64,000 nucleotides of DNA from Hydrocarboniphaga sp. (GTDB taxonomy: Bacteria > Pseudomonadota > Gammaproteobacteria > Nevskiales > Nevskiaceae), in assembly GCF_028291725.1 (NCBI RefSeq), contig NZ_JAQGNT010000107.1:1-64000 (forward strand). Reading direction: 5' to 3'. Numbering within the stretch: the first letter of the stretch is position 1; every line of letters starts with the position of its first letter. The notes beneath the pieces were generated by a model that saw nothing but the letters and a program-made list of their open reading frames with translations, searched no databases and had not been told where the DNA came from. A program made the translations under genes and the position numbers. Below are positions 36,750-44,652 of the stretch, piece by piece.

Positions 36750-37484
36750 TCAGCCTGTGTGCCGGGCCATGATCAGCAGGCCCTCGAGCACCAGATTAGG
36801 CCGGTGCTGCCAGGCGCCCTTCAGATGCGGCAGCAATATCTCGGCGTCGCCGCCGGTGATCATGCGGCGGCTGAGGCCTTCGGCGAGATCGGCGGCGCGG
36901 TCGATCGCGCCGAGGCAGCCGAGCATCGCGCCCTGGCGTACGCAGGCCTCGGTGTCGAGACCCAGGCCGCCGTCGTAACCGGCTCCGGTGTCGCGCGTCG
37001 CAAAGCGGGTGGCGCCCAGCACGCCGCGCTGCGCGGTCAGCAGGCCGCCGGCGATGAAGCCGCCACGGTGCTGGCCGCTGGCATCGACCAGGTCGGCAGT
37101 CAGCGCGGTGCCGGCATCGACCACCAACACTGCGCCCAAGGACTCCGAGCGCGCAGCGAGCATCGCCAGCCAGCGATCGACGCCGAGGCGCGCGGGTTCG
37201 CCGTAACCACTTCGCAGGCCGGCGAATTCGCTGGTCGCGCGGGCAAAATGCGGCGCCCGATTCCAGCGCGCCTGCACAGCGGCGATCAGCGACGCTTCGG
37301 CGGCGGCGCCGAGCACCTGCGAAATCCACAGCTGGGTCGGCGCATCGGTGGCGATGCGGGCCAGCGCCGAAGCGGCATCGGCCTGATGGGCCAGCGCGGG
37401 CAGCACTTGCAGCGCACCATCGTCGCTCGCCACAGCGGCCTTGATGCGGCTGTTGCCGATGTCGAGCAGCAGCAGGCCGGACAT
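36750..37484 (-). CDS. coaX: type III pantothenate kinase
   Basis: A 244-residue enzyme catalysing the first step of coenzyme A synthesis (pantothenate phosphorylation). ASKHA-fold motifs are present: LLLDIGNSRIK (phosphate-1 loop), GVDRWLAML and VVDAGTALTADLV. Its ATG overlaps the birA stop by one base (TGATG), so translation is coupled. Type III kinases resist feedback by CoA. A later CoA-pathway gene, coaBC, lies at the right end of this window. Confidence 0.95.
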   Translation of the reverse strand: MSGLLLLDIGNSRIKAAVASDDGALQVLPALAHQADAASALARIATDAPTQLWISQVLGAAAEASLIAAVQARWNRAPHFARATSEFAGLRSGYGEPARLGVDRWLAMLAARSESLGAVLVVDAGTALTADLVDASGQHRGGFIAGGLLTAQRGVLGATRFATRDTGAGYDGGLGLDTEACVRQGAMLGCLGAIDRAADLAEGLSRRMITGGDAEILLPHLKGAWQHRPNLVLEGLLIMARHTG

Positions 37485-38431
37485 CAGGCCAGCCTCAGGC
37501 TGACGTCGCCGGAATGCACGGCGCGGCGCTCGCCATCGGCGCCGTCGATGATCAGCGCGCCGATCTCATCGACACCGCGGGCAATGCCGTCGATCGGCGC
37601 GGTGCCGCTGATCCGCACCGGCTGATCGCGCGTCAGATCCAGCGCATTCCACTCGGCGGCGAACGGCGCGAAGCCCTCGTGTTCGAAGCGGCTCAGCACC
37701 GCGTGCAGGCGCTGCAGCAGCGCGGCGGCGAGCGCGTTGCGCGAGGCCTTGGCGGCTAGCGCCTCATCCAGGCTGATCCAGGCCTGGTCGATGCCGTCGG
37801 CCTGCGCGCCGGACATCGCGACATTGATGCCGATGCCGACGACGACGCGGCAGGCGCCGCCGGCTTCGCCGCGATGCTCGATCAGGATGCCGCCTAGCTT
37901 GCGCCGGTCGACCCACAGATCGTTCGGCCATTTGATCTGCGCGCGCGCCAGGCCGGCGTCGCGCAGCGCGCGCGCACAGGCCACGCCGACGCTGAGCGGC
38001 AGCGCGGTCAGCTGCGGCGGCCAGGCCGCGAACGACCAGGCCAGCGACAGGTAGACGTTGGCGCCATAAGGCGAGCGCCAGACGCGGCCGCGGCGGCCGC
38101 GGCCGGCGGTCTGGTATTCGGCGAACAGCGCCTGCGGGTCTTCTGCGGCCGGCGCGTCGAGCAGCTGGCGGTTGGTCGAGTCGGTGCTGTCGACCACGGC
38201 GACGCGCAAGCCGGATGGCGCGGCGTCTTGCAGAGAGGCTGCGTCGAGACGCTCGAGCGGCTGCGCCAGGCGATAACCCAGGCCCTGGCGCGCTTCGACG
38301 TCGAGGCCAAGCTCGCGCAGCTTGTCGACGCGCTTGGCCAAACCGGCGCGAGTGATGCCGGCGATCACGGCCAAGGCCTCGCCGCTATGCCAGACACCGT
38401 CGGCCAGCGTGGCTAGCAGGCTTTCGTTCAT
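37484..38431 (-). CDS. birA: bifunctional biotin ligase/biotin operon repressor
   Basis: A 315-residue protein. An N-terminal winged-helix DNA-binding domain (about 1-65, GEALAVIAGITRAGLAKRV) precedes a ligase catalytic domain with the biotinyl-AMP loop GRGRRGRVW, KWPNDLWVDRRKLGGIL and the C-terminal SH3-like domain. It attaches biotin to acetyl-CoA carboxylase carrier protein and probably represses biotin genes. ATG 38431 overlaps the plsY stop by four bases (ATGA), coaX follows with a one-base overlap; plsY-birA-coaX is one tight operon. Confidence 0.95.
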   Translation of the reverse strand: MNESLLATLADGVWHSGEALAVIAGITRAGLAKRVDKLRELGLDVEARQGLGYRLAQPLERLDAASLQDAAPSGLRVAVVDSTDSTNRQLLDAPAAEDPQALFAEYQTAGRGRRGRVWRSPYGANVYLSLAWSFAAWPPQLTALPLSVGVACARALRDAGLARAQIKWPNDLWVDRRKLGGILIEHRGEAGGACRVVVGIGINVAMSGAQADGIDQAWISLDEALAAKASRNALAAALLQRLHAVLSRFEHEGFAPFAAEWNALDLTRDQPVRISGTAPIDGIARGVDEIGALIIDGADGERRAVHSGDVSLRLA

Positions 38432-39093
38432 AAGTCGCTGCGCCGGTCGATCAGGCGGCCCAGCACACGTGCCTTCTCGAAGCGATGCTCGTCGCCGCAC
38501 CACAACCGGCGGATGTTCTGACGATGCTTGAACAGCACCAGCAGCGACATCGCGATGGTGAAGATCACCGGCGCCGTGTGCAGCGGGTGAGCATCGATCA
38601 CGATTGCATAGAACAGCACGGTGATCGCGGCGCCGATGGTCGCTGCGCTGACGTAGCCGCTGATCATCACCACGAGCGCGAACACCAGCAGCATCCACGG
38701 CAGCGCCGCGATCATCAGCGCGCCGAATACGCCGGCCAGTGTCGCCACGCCCTTGCCGCCGCGAAAACCCAGCGTGACCGGATAGCAGTGGCCGAGCGCG
38801 ACGCCGACGCCGCAGAGGTAGCCCAGCCATTCGCGCGGCAGGCCGGCGCCCACGCCCAAGGGCCATGGAATCATCGGCACCAGGCGCGCGGCGATCACAC
38901 CCTTGAGCACGTCGATCAGCAGCACCGACAGCGCGAAGCCGGCGCCCTGGGTGCGCAGCGCATTGGTCGCGCCGACATTGCCGCTGCCGAGACGGCGCAA
39001 GTCGATGCCGCCGCGCAGCCAGCCGACGATCTGTCCGCCCATCAGGTTGCCGATGGCGTAGGCGAGCAGGAATTTGGTCAGGGCTTCGAACAT
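38428..39093 (-). CDS. plsY: glycerol-3-phosphate acyltransferase PlsY
   Basis: A 221-residue inner-membrane enzyme that transfers acyl groups from acyl-phosphate to glycerol-3-phosphate, starting phospholipid synthesis. Conserved motifs GSGNVGATN, GHCYPVTLGFRGGKGVAT and the five-helix profile are clear. ATG 39093 is used; upstream codons are inside a family-A repeat. tsaD, the frequent divergent neighbour of plsY, is not here. Confidence 0.95.
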   Translation of the reverse strand: MFEALTKFLLAYAIGNLMGGQIVGWLRGGIDLRRLGSGNVGATNALRTQGAGFALSVLLIDVLKGVIAARLVPMIPWPLGVGAGLPREWLGYLCGVGVALGHCYPVTLGFRGGKGVATLAGVFGALMIAALPWMLLVFALVVMISGYVSAATIGAAITVLFYAIVIDAHPLHTAPVIFTIAMSLLVLFKHRQNIRRLWCGDEHRFEKARVLGRLIDRRSDL

Positions 39094-39113
39094 CGGGGCA
39101 TTACGATCGCAAC

Positions 39114-39192
39114 GTAGGTTGGGGTGAGCGTAGCGAACCCCAACATGAGTTCCGCGCCGATGTTGGGGTTCGCTTTGCTCACCCCAACCTAC
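39114..39192. repeat. family A REP-like inverted pair (reverse orientation); contains the M61 stop codon
   Basis: Inverted pair with spacer TTCCGCGCCGATG (reverse of the common spacer). The right GTAG head on the minus strand provides TAG, the stop codon of the M61 protease gene. It also fills the plsY upstream region. Confidence 0.92.
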
Positions 39193-40982
39193 ACGGCTAA
39201 CCATTGGCGGCGACGTTCCAGCTTCTCGCCTTCGACTTCTTCCAGCGTCAGCGTCCAGGTATCCAGCGGTGCGGCGAGCGGCGCCAGTGTTGTCGACAGC
39301 AGTTCCTCGCCGCGGAAATAGTCGACACGGACCTCGCGGCCGGCATCGCAGGCATCCAGCCGGCGTGTCCAGTTCTGCGCAGTTACGCGCAGGCCGTCGA
39401 TCGCGACCAGCTGGTCACCGGCCGACAAACCGGCACGCAGCGCCGGGCTGTCGGACAGCACCGCGGCGACGCTCACTTCGCCCGGACGCAGCCGCAGGCC
39501 GCTCCACAGGCCCTGGCTGCGGCTCGCGGTGCGGCCGCCTTCGTCGATCGCCGAAGTCGACGCGCGCAGCATCGCGCTGACGCCGAATTCGGCGAGCAGC
39601 TCGGCCAGCGGCAGCTCGGCCGTGCTGCGCAACGCCATCTCGAAGAACGCGCTCAAGTCCAGGCCGCTGACTTGCTGCGCGAGCGTCGCCAGGCCCTGCT
39701 CGGGCACGCCGATGTCGCGGCTGCCGTAGCGATCCCAGAGCGCGCGCATCACCTCGTCCAGATTCACAGCGGATTTCAGGCGCAGCGTCAGGTCCAGGCA
39801 CAGCGACACCAGCGCGCCCTTGACGTAGTAATTGGTGCTGGCGTTGAGCGAGTTCTCGTCGGGCTGGTAGTACTTGATCCAGGTTTCGAAGCTGGCGTCT
39901 TCCAGCGTGTGCGCCAGCCTCGCCGGCGAGCGCTGCAGCCGCGTCGCCGCCTCGGCCAGCAGATCCAGATAGGTCGGCGCGTCGATCACGCCGGCGCGCA
40001 GCAGGAACAGATCGTCGTAGTACGAAGTGGTGCCTTCGTAGTGCCAGAGATCGCGCGTATAGGCCTCGCGCGCGAGATCGGATTCGGCGAACGCCGCGGC
40101 GGTGATGCGCTTGACGTTCCACAGGTGAAAGTATTCGTGCGAGCACAGGCCCAGAAACGTGCGGTATTCGCGGCTCATTTCCGCTTTGCCGGCGCGCGGA
40201 AAATCGCCGCGCGAGCAGATCAGCGCGGTGCAGCTGCGATGCTCCAGTCCGCCGTAACCGGCGGCCACGACATTGGTCAAAAACAAATACTGCTCCAAGC
40301 CCGGCCCACGCGCCGGCTGCTGGCCGAACATCTCGCGTTCGACATGGCAGATCCTCAAAAGGTCCGCGGTCACGCGCGCGGCATCGAGCTCGGCGCGGCC
40401 CGACAGCACCAGCGCATGCGGCACGCCGTCGACATCGAAGTCGTAGCGCTGATACGGCGCGATCTCGACCGGGTGGTCGATCAGGGTCTCAAAGTCGGGC
40501 GCCGAATACAGGCCGTAACCGTCGGCATCCACGTCCTCGGCCGTCAACGTGGTAGCGAGCTTCCAGCCGGCGCAGACCGCGTCGGCCGGCCGCTCGATGC
40601 GGACTTCGAAGCGCGACTTCTCGCAGCCCTGGGCGCAGTAGAACAAGGAGCTTCCGTTGAAGAAGCCGCGGCGCGTGTCGAGGTAGGCCTTGCGCACCGA
40701 TTCGTCGAAGGCATAGACGCCGTAGCGCAGCTCGACGATGCCGGCACCGTCGATGCGGAAACGGTTCTTGTCGATGCGCTCGATGCGCTGGACGATGCCG
40801 CCGCGGGTCGCGCGCAGATCGAGGATGTGTTTGGCGAAGTCGCGGACCAGATAGCTGCCGCGGATCCAGCCCGGCAAGCGGAACGTTGCGGGCCCTTGCA
40901 GGCCATCGACCTGGCAGCGGATGTCGAAACGATGTGCGCGCGGATCGGCGAGGACCACGGTGAAGCGGACGGCTGCGTTCAA
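39189..40982 (-). CDS. M61-family metallopeptidase with PDZ domain
   Basis: A 597-residue glycyl-aminopeptidase-like protease. There is an N-terminal beta domain (about 1-170), a catalytic domain with SHEYFHLWNVKR (HEYFH zinc motif) and third-ligand region HYEGTTSYYDDL, and a C-terminal PDZ domain (about 495-570, SDSPALRAGLSAGDQLVAIDG). No signal peptide is obvious, so it is probably cytoplasmic. The stop codon lies in a repeat. The substrate is unknown; the family removes N-terminal Gly/Ala residues from peptides. Confidence 0.93.
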   Translation of the reverse strand: MNAAVRFTVVLADPRAHRFDIRCQVDGLQGPATFRLPGWIRGSYLVRDFAKHILDLRATRGGIVQRIERIDKNRFRIDGAGIVELRYGVYAFDESVRKAYLDTRRGFFNGSSLFYCAQGCEKSRFEVRIERPADAVCAGWKLATTLTAEDVDADGYGLYSAPDFETLIDHPVEIAPYQRYDFDVDGVPHALVLSGRAELDAARVTADLLRICHVEREMFGQQPARGPGLEQYLFLTNVVAAGYGGLEHRSCTALICSRGDFPRAGKAEMSREYRTFLGLCSHEYFHLWNVKRITAAAFAESDLAREAYTRDLWHYEGTTSYYDDLFLLRAGVIDAPTYLDLLAEAATRLQRSPARLAHTLEDASFETWIKYYQPDENSLNASTNYYVKGALVSLCLDLTLRLKSAVNLDEVMRALWDRYGSRDIGVPEQGLATLAQQVSGLDLSAFFEMALRSTAELPLAELLAEFGVSAMLRASTSAIDEGGRTASRSQGLWSGLRLRPGEVSVAAVLSDSPALRAGLSAGDQLVAIDGLRVTAQNWTRRLDACDAGREVRVDYFRGEELLSTTLAPLAAPLDTWTLTLEEVEGEKLERRRQWLAV

Positions 40983-41026
40983 GGGGTTTGAGCCACAACG
41001 GAAAAAGAAGCCTGGATTCTACGCCC

Positions 41027-41134
41027 GACACCCTCTCCCGTCGCCACGCGACACCCTCTCCCAGGAGAGGGAAAAGCAAAAGCGTTCGTCGTCCCCTCTC
41101 CGGGGAGAGGGTGGCCCAAAGGGCCGGGAGAGGG
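41027..41134. repeat. CCCTCTCC/GGAGAGGG hairpin cluster (family E)
   Basis: Two tandem CGACACCCTCTCCC blocks, two perfect 8-bp stems CCCTCTCC-GGAGAGGG (41054-41071 and 41094-41111), a GGCCCAAAGGGCC hairpin, then another GGGAGAGGG. It lies in the gap between the M61 start and the phosphoesterase stop; the same stem occurs near 10580. It probably halts transcription. Confidence 0.8.
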
Positions 41135-41135
41135 A

Positions 41136-42806
41136 CTACTTCAGATCCAGCGCCGGCGTCAGATCACCCATCGCCTTGCCGCCACCGGCAACCAGCGCGG
41201 CGTCGCGTGCGGCCAGGCCCGGCAGCGCGTCGAGCGCGAAGCGGCGGGTGATCAGGCGCAGGATCGACGCGGTGTCGTACTGCGTGTGATCGACCGTGCC
41301 CTTCTTCGCCAGCGGCGAGATGATCAGCGCCGGGATGCGCGTGCCTGGGCCGAGCAGATCGCCCTTGGGCACCGGCACGTGATCCCAGAAGCCGCCGTTC
41401 TCGTCGTAGGTGATGACGATCACCATGTTGGCCCATTGCGGGCTGGCCTGCAGGCGTTGCACCAGATCGGCGATATGCGCGTCGCCGTCGGCGACGTTGG
41501 CGTAGCCGGGGTGCTGGTTCTGGTTGCCCTGCGGCTTGTAGAACGTGACCGAGGGCAGCGTGCCCGCGGCGGCATCGGTGACCAGATCCTTGTAGTCCTT
41601 CAGGTGCGCGTCGCGATCGGCCGCGTGCGTCGCCGGGTCGAATTCGGCGTAGTAGTTGAACGGCTGGTGATGGAACTGGAAGTTCGGCGGATTGGCGCTG
41701 ATCGCGGCGCGGTCGGTGGTCGCGGTGGCCAGCGTGGCATCCCAGGACCCGGCGTACCAGGCCCAGCTCACGCTCTTGGCCGTCAGCAGATCGCCGATGT
41801 TGGTCTGGGTCTGCGGCGGCAGCGTGTTCGGCTTGCTGGTGTCGGCATAGAGCTTGGTGGTGTCGTCGCTCGCCGGCGCGTTGCTGCTCGGCTGATACGG
41901 CGGCTGCATCGTGTTGACCGCGCGGAAACCGTCACCGCTGCCGAAGTAATCCTTGGGCGCGATGTTGCCGCTGGTGACGAAAGTCGGCGGACCGTCGAGC
42001 GCCGAGGCGGGCGAGGTCGTCGCATTGATCGTCAGCGTCGGCAGATAGGCGCCGCTGGCGTCGGTGTCGAGCACGGTGATCGTCGGCTTGGCCGGCGCGG
42101 TGTCCGCGTTCGGATACTGCGGCGCGCAGGCGCAGATCAGATACTGGTGATTCAGGAACGAGCCACCGAAAGCACCCTGGAAAAAGTTGTCGGCCAGCAC
42201 GTAGTCCTGGGCCAGGCTCCATAGCGACATGCGGCTGCCGTCGTAGTAGCCCATCACCAGACCACCGGCGTCGGCGTAGGCGACGAACTTGCTGTTGTCG
42301 CGCGCGCCGGTGCTGCCGATCTGCATCTGGTTTTCGTAAAAACGGTGGTACAGGTCACGCGTGACCACCGACTCGTCGACCGGATACGTCTGGTCGATCA
42401 TGAACGGCTTGTTGCTGACCTTGTTGGTGGTGTCGGCCTGCGTGACCACCGGATACTGGCCCGCCGCGGTCAGCCCGCCCCACACCGCCGGCAAGCTGGC
42501 CAGCACCGTCGACGCGGCATCGCGATCGGTCTGCACCACGTAGCTGCCGGTCGCGGTACTGTTGACGCCGGGGATGCCGTTGGCACCGGGGAAAGTGCCG
42601 TAGAGATTGTCGAAGCTGCGGTTCTCCGCGTAGATGACGACGATGTTCTTGACCTGCGCCTGCAGTGCGCTGGTCACCGCCGCCTCGTCGGGCGCACCGT
42701 CGTTGTTGTTGCTGCCGTTGCAGGCAACGATCGTGGTGGCCGCGCCGATAGCGACGAACAAGGCCAGCGGCGCCAGCTGGCGCATCCGGGGGTAGAGCTT
42801 TTGCAT
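41136..42806 (-). CDS. AcpA/phospholipase C-superfamily acid phosphatase lipoprotein
   Basis: A 556-residue predicted lipoprotein: signal sequence with lipobox IVAC (about residue 29), Asn/Asp-rich linker, then the phosphoesterase domain. The catalytic segment AENRSFDNLYGTFPGANG and metal-site region TYDENGGFWDHVPVP are typical of AcpA-type acid phosphatases and bacterial phospholipases C. It should act in the periplasm or at the outer membrane on phosphate monoesters or phospholipid head groups. It is divergent from the di-haem peroxidase gene across a 182-bp gap, where no convincing Pho box was found. Confidence 0.9.
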   Translation of the reverse strand: MQKLYPRMRQLAPLALFVAIGAATTIVACNGSNNNDGAPDEAAVTSALQAQVKNIVVIYAENRSFDNLYGTFPGANGIPGVNSTATGSYVVQTDRDAASTVLASLPAVWGGLTAAGQYPVVTQADTTNKVSNKPFMIDQTYPVDESVVTRDLYHRFYENQMQIGSTGARDNSKFVAYADAGGLVMGYYDGSRMSLWSLAQDYVLADNFFQGAFGGSFLNHQYLICACAPQYPNADTAPAKPTITVLDTDASGAYLPTLTINATTSPASALDGPPTFVTSGNIAPKDYFGSGDGFRAVNTMQPPYQPSSNAPASDDTTKLYADTSKPNTLPPQTQTNIGDLLTAKSVSWAWYAGSWDATLATATTDRAAISANPPNFQFHHQPFNYYAEFDPATHAADRDAHLKDYKDLVTDAAAGTLPSVTFYKPQGNQNQHPGYANVADGDAHIADLVQRLQASPQWANMVIVITYDENGGFWDHVPVPKGDLLGPGTRIPALIISPLAKKGTVDHTQYDTASILRLITRRFALDALPGLAARDAALVAGGGKAMGDLTPALDLK

Positions 42807-42988
42807 GTTGGGGGCTTCCCTGCGTGGCGATCGGTGGCGACAGTCCGTCATTTTTTCCGCCCTTGATGACGGTTGCGTGTAATTTTTGCGTGGCTATGTT
42901 TCGGCTTGTTTCAAGCCCTTTTCAGACCGTGCCTCGTCTAAATGATGTCGACATGGCAGCGTAATAAAGGCCTGCTACGGATGCATTG

Positions 42989-44230
42989 ATGAAACGATAC
43001 GTGATCGCCACGCTGCTGGTTCTGGCCGCCTGCACTCCCGACAAACCACCGGTCGCAGAACAAGCCAAGGCAAGCGCCACCGACCAGGCTTTCTATGCGC
43101 AGAAATTCTCGAAGAAGCCCGAAGTTCCGGCGATGACCGCACTCGGCCGCGAGATGTTTTTTGATGACTCGCTGTCCGCCTCGGGCAAGCTCGCCTGCGC
43201 CAGCTGCCACGATCCGGCGCAGGCCTACGGGCCGCCGGATTCGCAGCCGGTCCGGTTCGGCGGCGCCGATCAATTACAGACCGGTTTTCGCGCGGCGCCG
43301 TCGTTGCGTTATCTGCAAAGCGTGCCACCGTTTACCGAGCACTACTACGAGGAAGACGACGACGACAGCCTGGACCAGGGCGCGGCCGGCGGCCGCACCT
43401 GGGACGGCCGCGCGCACTCGGCGCACGAGCAGGCGATGCTGCCGCTGCTGTCGGCGCAGGAGATGGCCAACGCAGACGCAGCGGCGGTCGTCGCCAAGCT
43501 GCGCGCGGCGCCGTATGCCGCGCAGTTCCGCGATACCTTCGGCGACGATGTTTTCGACGACGGCGATCGCGCCTGGCGTGCCGCGCTGCTGGCGCTGGAG
43601 GTGTTCCAGCAAAGCCCGGCGGACTTTTATCCCTACGACAGCAAGTACGACGGCTTTCTGCGGCATCAGGTCGAACTGAGCGCGCAGGAGCTGCGCGGGC
43701 TGAAGCTGTTCGAGGCGCAAGACAAGGGCAACTGCGCGAGCTGCCACCCGAACCGCATTCGTAGCGGCGCACTTCCGACGTTCACCGACTTCGGCTATGT
43801 CGCGCTCGGCGTGCCGCGCAATGCCGGCATCCCGGCGAATGGCGATGCCGGCTTTCACGATCTCGGCTTGTGCGGGCCGCTGCGCAAGGATCTGGCGGAT
43901 CGCGCCGAATACTGCGGCCGCTTCCGCACGCCGAGCCTGCGCAACGTCGCGCTGCGCAAAACCTACTTCCACAACGGCGCTTACGCCACGCTGCGCGAAG
44001 CCGTGGATTTCTACGCCAGGCGCGACGTGCAGCCGCAGCACTTCTATCCGCGCGACCGCGACGGCAAGCCGAGCCAGTTCGACGATCTGCCCGAAGCCTA
44101 CCGCGGCAACGTCAACATGGACCCGCCCTTCGGCGGAAAACCCGGCGGCAAGCCCGCGCTGAGCGAATCCGAGATCGACGATCTGATCGCATTCCTCGGC
44201 ACGCTGAGCGATGGCTACAAGGCGCCCTGA
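42989..44230 (+). CDS. di-haem cytochrome c peroxidase (MauG/CcpA family) lipoprotein
   Basis: A 413-residue protein with lipobox LAAC near residue 15, so lipid-anchored in the periplasmic space. There are two haem c motifs: CASCH near residue 71 and CASCH near 250. The first half has the LGREMFFDDSLSASGKLACASCHDP pattern typical of this family; the second half carries SLRNVALRKTYFHNGAYATL. It should reduce hydrogen peroxide using a periplasmic electron donor, or carry out MauG-like oxidation. Start ATG 42989 is chosen over an adjacent TTG. Confidence 0.92.
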   Translation: MKRYVIATLLVLAACTPDKPPVAEQAKASATDQAFYAQKFSKKPEVPAMTALGREMFFDDSLSASGKLACASCHDPAQAYGPPDSQPVRFGGADQLQTGFRAAPSLRYLQSVPPFTEHYYEEDDDDSLDQGAAGGRTWDGRAHSAHEQAMLPLLSAQEMANADAAAVVAKLRAAPYAAQFRDTFGDDVFDDGDRAWRAALLALEVFQQSPADFYPYDSKYDGFLRHQVELSAQELRGLKLFEAQDKGNCASCHPNRIRSGALPTFTDFGYVALGVPRNAGIPANGDAGFHDLGLCGPLRKDLADRAEYCGRFRTPSLRNVALRKTYFHNGAYATLREAVDFYARRDVQPQHFYPRDRDGKPSQFDDLPEAYRGNVNMDPPFGGKPGGKPALSESEIDDLIAFLGTLSDGYKAP

Positions 44231-44273
44231 TGTGTATCGATGTGAAACGAAGACTGCAGCGTCGATACGAAAT

Positions 44274-44352
44274 GTAGGTCGGCAATCCTTTGCCGACGCG
44301 TGCCCCCGATTTCAAATCGATTTTGCACGTCGGCAAGGGATTGCCGACCTAC
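44274..44352. repeat. family B REP-like inverted pair
   Basis: Inverted GTAGGTCGGC hairpins (left arm CCTTTGCC for CCCTTGCC) with spacer GTGCCCCCGATTTC. Between the convergent peroxidase and feo genes. Confidence 0.9.
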
Positions 44353-44364
44353 ATCGGCGGGATA

Positions 44365-44652
44365 TCAGCGCCGGCGATGAAACACCAGCGGCTGCTCCTT
44401 GCTCGCGGTCGTGGCGCAGCTGCCGCAGCTGCTGCAGGCGTCGTCGCCGCCGCCATGACAGCCGCCGCCGGATGTTGCCGAAGGCTGCACCAGCGACGCG
44501 ACGCGCGCATGGCCGCGCTGTTCCAGCCGCCGCGCGAGCCACTGGCGCGGCACCGACACCAGTTTCGGCGCATACCGGCCGAGCATGTAGAGCCCGGCGA
44601 CCACGACGCAGACGCCGACGATCAAGCTCTGCAGCAGCACCGAAGTCGTCAT
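44365..44652 (-). CDS. FeoB-associated Cys-rich membrane protein
   Basis: A 95-residue protein: one N-terminal membrane helix (about 6-28, LLQSLIVGVCVVVAGLYML), a basic stretch, then GGGCHGGGDDACSSCGSC, a Gly/Cys-rich tail with four clustered cysteines that could bind metal. Its ATG overlaps the feoB stop by four bases (ATGA). Position and Cys-rich tail match the small FeoC-like partners of FeoB. The exact role (assembly, iron-sulfur sensing) is inferred. Confidence 0.85.
   Translation of the reverse strand: MTTSVLLQSLIVGVCVVVAGLYMLGRYAPKLVSVPRQWLARRLEQRGHARVASLVQPSATSGGGCHGGGDDACSSCGSCATTASKEQPLVFHRRR

Noticed and set aside
39204-40991. Long antisense open frame across the M61 gene (and similar ones across spoT, the ATM1-type ABC gene, uup, pldA and the TonB receptor)
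   Set aside because: These are shadows of high-GC coding sequence: Arg/Gln/Ala/His-rich, no recognisable motifs, no ribosome-binding sites, while the opposite strand has an intact family protein.
42807-42988. Pho box between the acid phosphatase and peroxidase genes
   Set aside because: No tandem CTGTCAT-like direct repeats with the right 11-bp period could be found.
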